The notes beneath the pieces are model-generated. The model did not search any database. It was given only the letters and a program-made list of their open reading frames with translations, and had not been told where the DNA came from. From Alphaproteobacteria bacterium (GTDB lineage Bacteria > Pseudomonadota > Alphaproteobacteria > Sphingomonadales > Emcibacteraceae): DNA of 6,114 nt. Numbering within the stretch: the stretch's first letter is position 1; each line of letters starts with the position of its first letter. Below are positions 6,112 through 6,114 of the stretch, in pieces. The DNA lies in assembly GCA_002401545.1 (NCBI GenBank), contig NVTJ01000125.1:1-6114 (forward strand). The letters run 5' to 3'. A program made the translations under genes and the position numbers.

Positions 6112-6114
6112 ATC
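6097..6114. repeat. Perfect 18-base palindrome at the window edge
   Basis: GATTTAGAATTCTAAATC equals its own reverse complement, centred between 6105 and 6106. As RNA it could form a 7-base stem with an AATT loop. It may extend beyond the window if the next bases continue the symmetry with GTTATT at 6091-6096. It overlaps the stop codon of the possible plus-strand remnant. It is not GC-rich, and no T-run is visible before the sequence ends. Confidence 0.6.

Overview
The window reads as a hexuronate uptake and catabolism locus from a Gram-negative proteobacterium. The DNA is AT-rich with short gene spacing. The Gram-negative call rests on a three-part TRAP transporter with an exported binding protein, a UxaA of the enterobacterial type, and the decayed front end of a TonB-dependent outer-membrane receptor. 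The receptor remnant has the 'EEIVVT...QRREQSLMDV' style common in aquatic Gammaproteobacteria and sphingomonads. The species cannot be named from this sequence.

All confident genes lie on the minus strand, so transcription runs from high to low coordinates. A strong sigma70-type promoter (5968-5996) precedes dctP (4969-5937, periplasmic binding protein), dctQ (4448-4972, small permease), dctM (3163-4455, large permease) and a ROK-family repressor gene (1998-3173). These four genes overlap by 4, 8 and about 11 bases, so they almost certainly form one operon that includes its own regulator. A 331-base gap (1667-1997) follows. It is not empty: it holds the first ~80 codons of a broken TonB-dependent receptor gene (1690-1939). 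Next comes uxaA (125-1666, altronate dehydratase). At the low-coordinate edge is the start of another gene (1-84), with a strong ribosome binding site and a hydrophobic N-terminus typical of an exported or membrane protein.

Together, the TRAP system would import a sugar acid, probably a hexuronate or its aldonate derivative. The ROK protein would sense a sugar-type ligand and control the operon. UxaA would convert D-altronate to 2-keto-3-deoxy-D-gluconate. The other isomerase, oxidoreductase, kinase and aldolase steps are not in the window. The substrate is inferred from the linkage to uxaA.

The least ordinary part is the receptor relic between the regulator and uxaA. It carries a frameshift in the signal peptide and two in-frame stops, and it is cut off where uxaA begins. 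This points to a past deletion or rearrangement. Upstream of dctP, bases 6010-6111 hold an open plus-strand stretch whose end resembles an outer-membrane protein C-terminus, and the window ends in a perfect 18-base palindrome. I see no RNA gene, CRISPR array or insertion sequence, and no convincing new molecular system.
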